From Kuschelorhynchus macadamiae (Eukaryota; Arthropoda; Insecta; Coleoptera; Curculionidae): a stretch of 64,000 nt of DNA. Below are positions 61,047-64,000 of the stretch, piece after piece. Under the pieces are notes generated by a model, which was not told the DNA's origin, made no database searches, and was given only the letters and a program-made list of their open reading frames with translations. Position 1 is the stretch's first letter. Every line of letters begins with the position of its first letter. The DNA lies in assembly GCA_030620095.1 (NCBI GenBank), contig JAUTXW010005188.1, forward strand, positions 560,001 through 624,000, in the 5' to 3' direction. A program made the translations under genes and the position numbers.

Positions 61047-64000
61047 ATTCACCAAAAATCCTTGATGTGTACGGGGTCCTTTGTGGGTAAAACTCATACA
61101 TTTATGAGAGGGGATATAGCTTGTATGTCATAAACGCTGTCTAAAAGTAGTGAAGCCATTTAACAGAAAAATGACCGGAATTTGGCAAAGAGCGCAGGTG
61201 CAAGGACAGAAATGACATTTATGTATTTGATGTATTATTTTGCAATTGAGAATGATCGGAGAAATGGAAACAAAGCATTTTTTTCCTATTTCATATTATT
61301 TTATAGACGAACCGATTCTTTTCTGTTCTGTTTATTTCGGTAGACATGTTTAGTGAGTCTATTTGATACATGAACTTGGGCTATCAAGAGTTTATGGACT
61401 CAGTGTTGCGCAGAAATTTCAGTTTTTTTAATATTTCATGTTGGACCCAAATTAGAATTTAAGGACAATAACTTCTCGCCTAAATTATAAAAAAACCTGC
61501 TGTCATGCATTCATTCTTTAGGTATACCTTATATATGTTATCTATTTTATGCATATTTGCCGATTACCTACTAAGTTGGTAAGAAGAAAGTTTTATATCC
61601 ATTAATTTTGAAAAACGCTTATTCTTGCTGGCATTGCAAATTATACAGGAAATATTTTTTGGTGCGGGAGTTTGTATATAATTCTCCGATTTTTCTACTT
61701 TAAGACTCTTTGTAGATAGAAAATAACTTATGACACACATGGTCCGCCCATGTGCAGAACGGACGATTCCGTTAACACATTTCTCAGATTCTTCACTTTT
61801 CGGCCATAACTACATATTCTTATCCCTACTCATAATTATACGATAAAAATACCGGTTTTCCTAAGCTGTTTTCTTGTCACGATAATATTTCAAAACATTT
61901 TTAAAAACCTAGCTTGAAATGGGATTAAAGTGACGTCATTATTTCAAATCGCAAGAAAATGAAAATGCCAACAAACAGAAAAGCTAACCTAGCTAATACA
62001 ATTGTCTTGAGTTTTGATGTCAGTCACCTCTCGTTTTCTCACTACTATATTGTTTTTTAAAGTTCTATTTTTATAGTTTTTCTTCAATGGATTAGCTTCT
62101 TTTGCTCATTACCAGACATTCAGCAATAAGGCCTCTTTTGTTGAAAAGGCTGTCCAATAAAGATAACTAATTATGTTTACTATCCCTCTTGACCATATAG
62201 AACACCATCGACGACAGCAAATTTATTGTGAAGAATGGTTGCCACATAGATTTGTGTCGTTCCGAGTGGACTCGGTTCGATTGAACGATTCCAGTATCAA
62301 TATCGGACCGGGTCCATACGCGTTACGAGTAAGCAGCCACTGACTGAATGTTAACGTTAACATCGATTTCGCAGCACCGCGATTGCGATTGGACTGGATC
62401 CGCGTAGATCTAAATTTTTGACAAAATGGAGAATTGTTATCCTAATCGTACGTTTTAGCACAGTTAAAAGAATATATTCTTTTACCTGTGGTTTTAGGGT
62501 TTACCACCTAACAGATATGTAGGCAGATTTATGTCAACAATCACAGTTATGACCGTACAATTTATAATCGTCAGCAGTTTAAAGTAAATAATAAAATATA
62601 ATAATAACAGTTTTATTTTTAAAATTTAGTAAAAGCTTCGCCACACTAAAATATAAAATATTGGTACAAATTGAATTGCATACAACATCGGTATGGATTC
62701 CGCAGTGTTAACAATGGACGCCGACGGATAAAATCGGATGTTTTTGGAGCAGTAATAGATATTTCACTCTCAAAGAAATTGGAAACGCTGTATAATCGTC
62801 ATTAACCATCTTTATTAGTATGTTTTAATTACAAAGATAAGTTAGTTAAATAATATGTTTAATACATTTTGAATAGAGCATTCGTTTATACTATAAATAT
62901 AAAAATGCACTAGTGTTTCCTTAGTTTAAATTAGGAGTTTGTCTCGAATCTCTTTATTTAGAGTTATAACTATTTTATATGTAGAAAACCTAATATTTAA
63001 AATTGATTTCACGTACATATACATATATTGGTTACTTACATTACACAAATTCTGTCACTTTGCAAATAGGCATAGTAAATACATAATACCCGGAAAATAC
63101 ATTTATATTTATTAATAAACCTTAAATATTTTAATTTGTGCTTCTTATAATCCATCATCTTCTATTAATGAGATTTGTTCGCAATAATTACATTTTCCTA
63201 GGCCCATAATTCCTATCCAACATTGAATATAAGACATGAAACAGTCAACAAGTCAGCACCCAATTCAAAACACGTAACGTAGACATCGGAACTAAGTGGA
63301 CTCGTGAACGTATCCATTGGAACGGGTCAACGAGCAAACTGGATCCGAATGGACCGAAACCATCACCGGACCCGGACCGCCCATATCTAATTCTAATGCC
63401 TCTGAGTGACTCCGACATCACATATGACAGCAAGTATTGTTAGACTTGTTGGCTATGCTGTATTGATGCTGTATACAGTTTATAGGCCTTGGACTGTATA
63501 CCCAAAAATTAATTACAATACTCGTATAACGGCGAATGCGCAAATATAAAAATAAAACGCTACATTTAGGTCCCTATATTGCAACTCAGTATTTTATTTT
63601 CAAACAAGATATATATAAATAGTGTCAAATATAAAAGAACCTAAACAACCAAAACAAAAATAACTAAAAATCAATAAACCCTTGAATATAAAGGCAATAA
63701 AAGCAAAATAGGAGTAAATAGCTTAATTATAAACTAAGCTATACTTTTTTTAAACAGAATTGAAAATATTTCACCAAATGAAGACCTGGATCTACCAGAT
63801 TTAGTAGAAAATCTATTAAGTTGGCAACCCTGATTTACAGCATATTGAATACGATTTTTTAACTTATTTTATGTGGGTCGAGAGTATAGTTGCCAACTCT
63901 GGAGAATTCCAAAGGAGGACCAAGGGAGGTTATAATAATATAGTCTCGCATTTAAAATAATGCCATATATTTATCTAGCGCATTAACCATTGTCTTACTT
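61047..64000. other. Terminal 3 kb: intergenic DNA, two GC-rich islands
   Basis: Includes the second copy of the dispersed repeat (61615-61715) and GC-rich patches at 62255-62410 and 63280-63420 rich in GGTCC, CCGGA and CGGACC. A 25-codon open stretch after a good splice acceptor (63759-63833) is noted as a candidate only. No firm gene. Confidence 0.4.

Noticed and set aside
62255..63425. Two GC-rich islands as inverted ends of one element or a promoter
   Set aside because: They share short words (CGGACC, GGTCC) but I could not align them as clear inverted or direct repeats.

Overview
The window is a piece of an AT-rich animal nuclear genome, almost certainly an insect. It has one interrupted host gene with GT-AG introns, huge (TA)n microsatellites, and a dense graveyard of insect-type transposons: Gypsy/errantivirus, Tc1/mariner, hAT, Helitron, Polinton/Maverick and a further DDE-like DNA transposon. 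The exact order is uncertain. No prokaryotic gene organisation, CRISPR array, rRNA or tRNA gene was seen.

Host gene (596-11424, + strand): five 3' exons of phosphoacetylglucosamine mutase (PGM3/AGM1; nesthocker in Drosophila), encoding the last 233 residues. They include the sugar-binding loop FEANGHG and the phosphate-binding loop RPSGTE. The 5' part lies left of the window. Its 6-kb third intron has been filled by mariner, hAT and Helitron debris and TA repeats; the last intron holds another mariner pseudogene. This is the only convincing host protein gene.

11.4-29 kb: mostly old noncoding DNA. The clearest structure is a nest at 19.87-23.22 kb: a mariner-like element with very long inverted arms and a broken transposase, one arm of which received an 866-bp non-autonomous hAT. 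The intact opposite arm keeps the empty target site. An 872-bp (TA)n tract abuts it on the left. Dispersed tandem repeats (about 125 bp and about 144 bp units) also occur.

29.47-36.65 kb (- strand): an env-bearing Gypsy/errantivirus-like retrotransposon with 5' LTR, tRNA-Ser primer-binding site, gag, protease-RT-RNase H-integrase and env. It is broken by several frameshifts and has lost its 3' end.

37-43.6 kb: a T-shaped nested palindrome, fragments of a transposon-type protein family, two further 144-bp satellite blocks, and a block of about 220-bp tandem units carrying hammerhead-ribozyme-like cores on the minus strand.

44.67-53.70 kb: two DNA elements about 90 bp apart. One is a 3.76-kb element with 31-bp inverted termini and a degraded transposase. 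The other is a 5.18-kb miniature Polinton with 273-340-bp terminal inverted repeats and a perfect 6-bp target duplication (TTCGCA). It keeps a chromodomain integrase (one in-frame stop), a Polinton-associated protein remnant and two intact uncharacterised ORFs, and lacks room for the polymerase/capsid set.

53.7-64 kb: a 286-bp Helitron, a 1.76-kb hAT-like element with two tiny ORFs, a third satellite block containing an orientation switch, one hAT terminus, foldback repeats and GC-rich islands. No host gene could be supported there.
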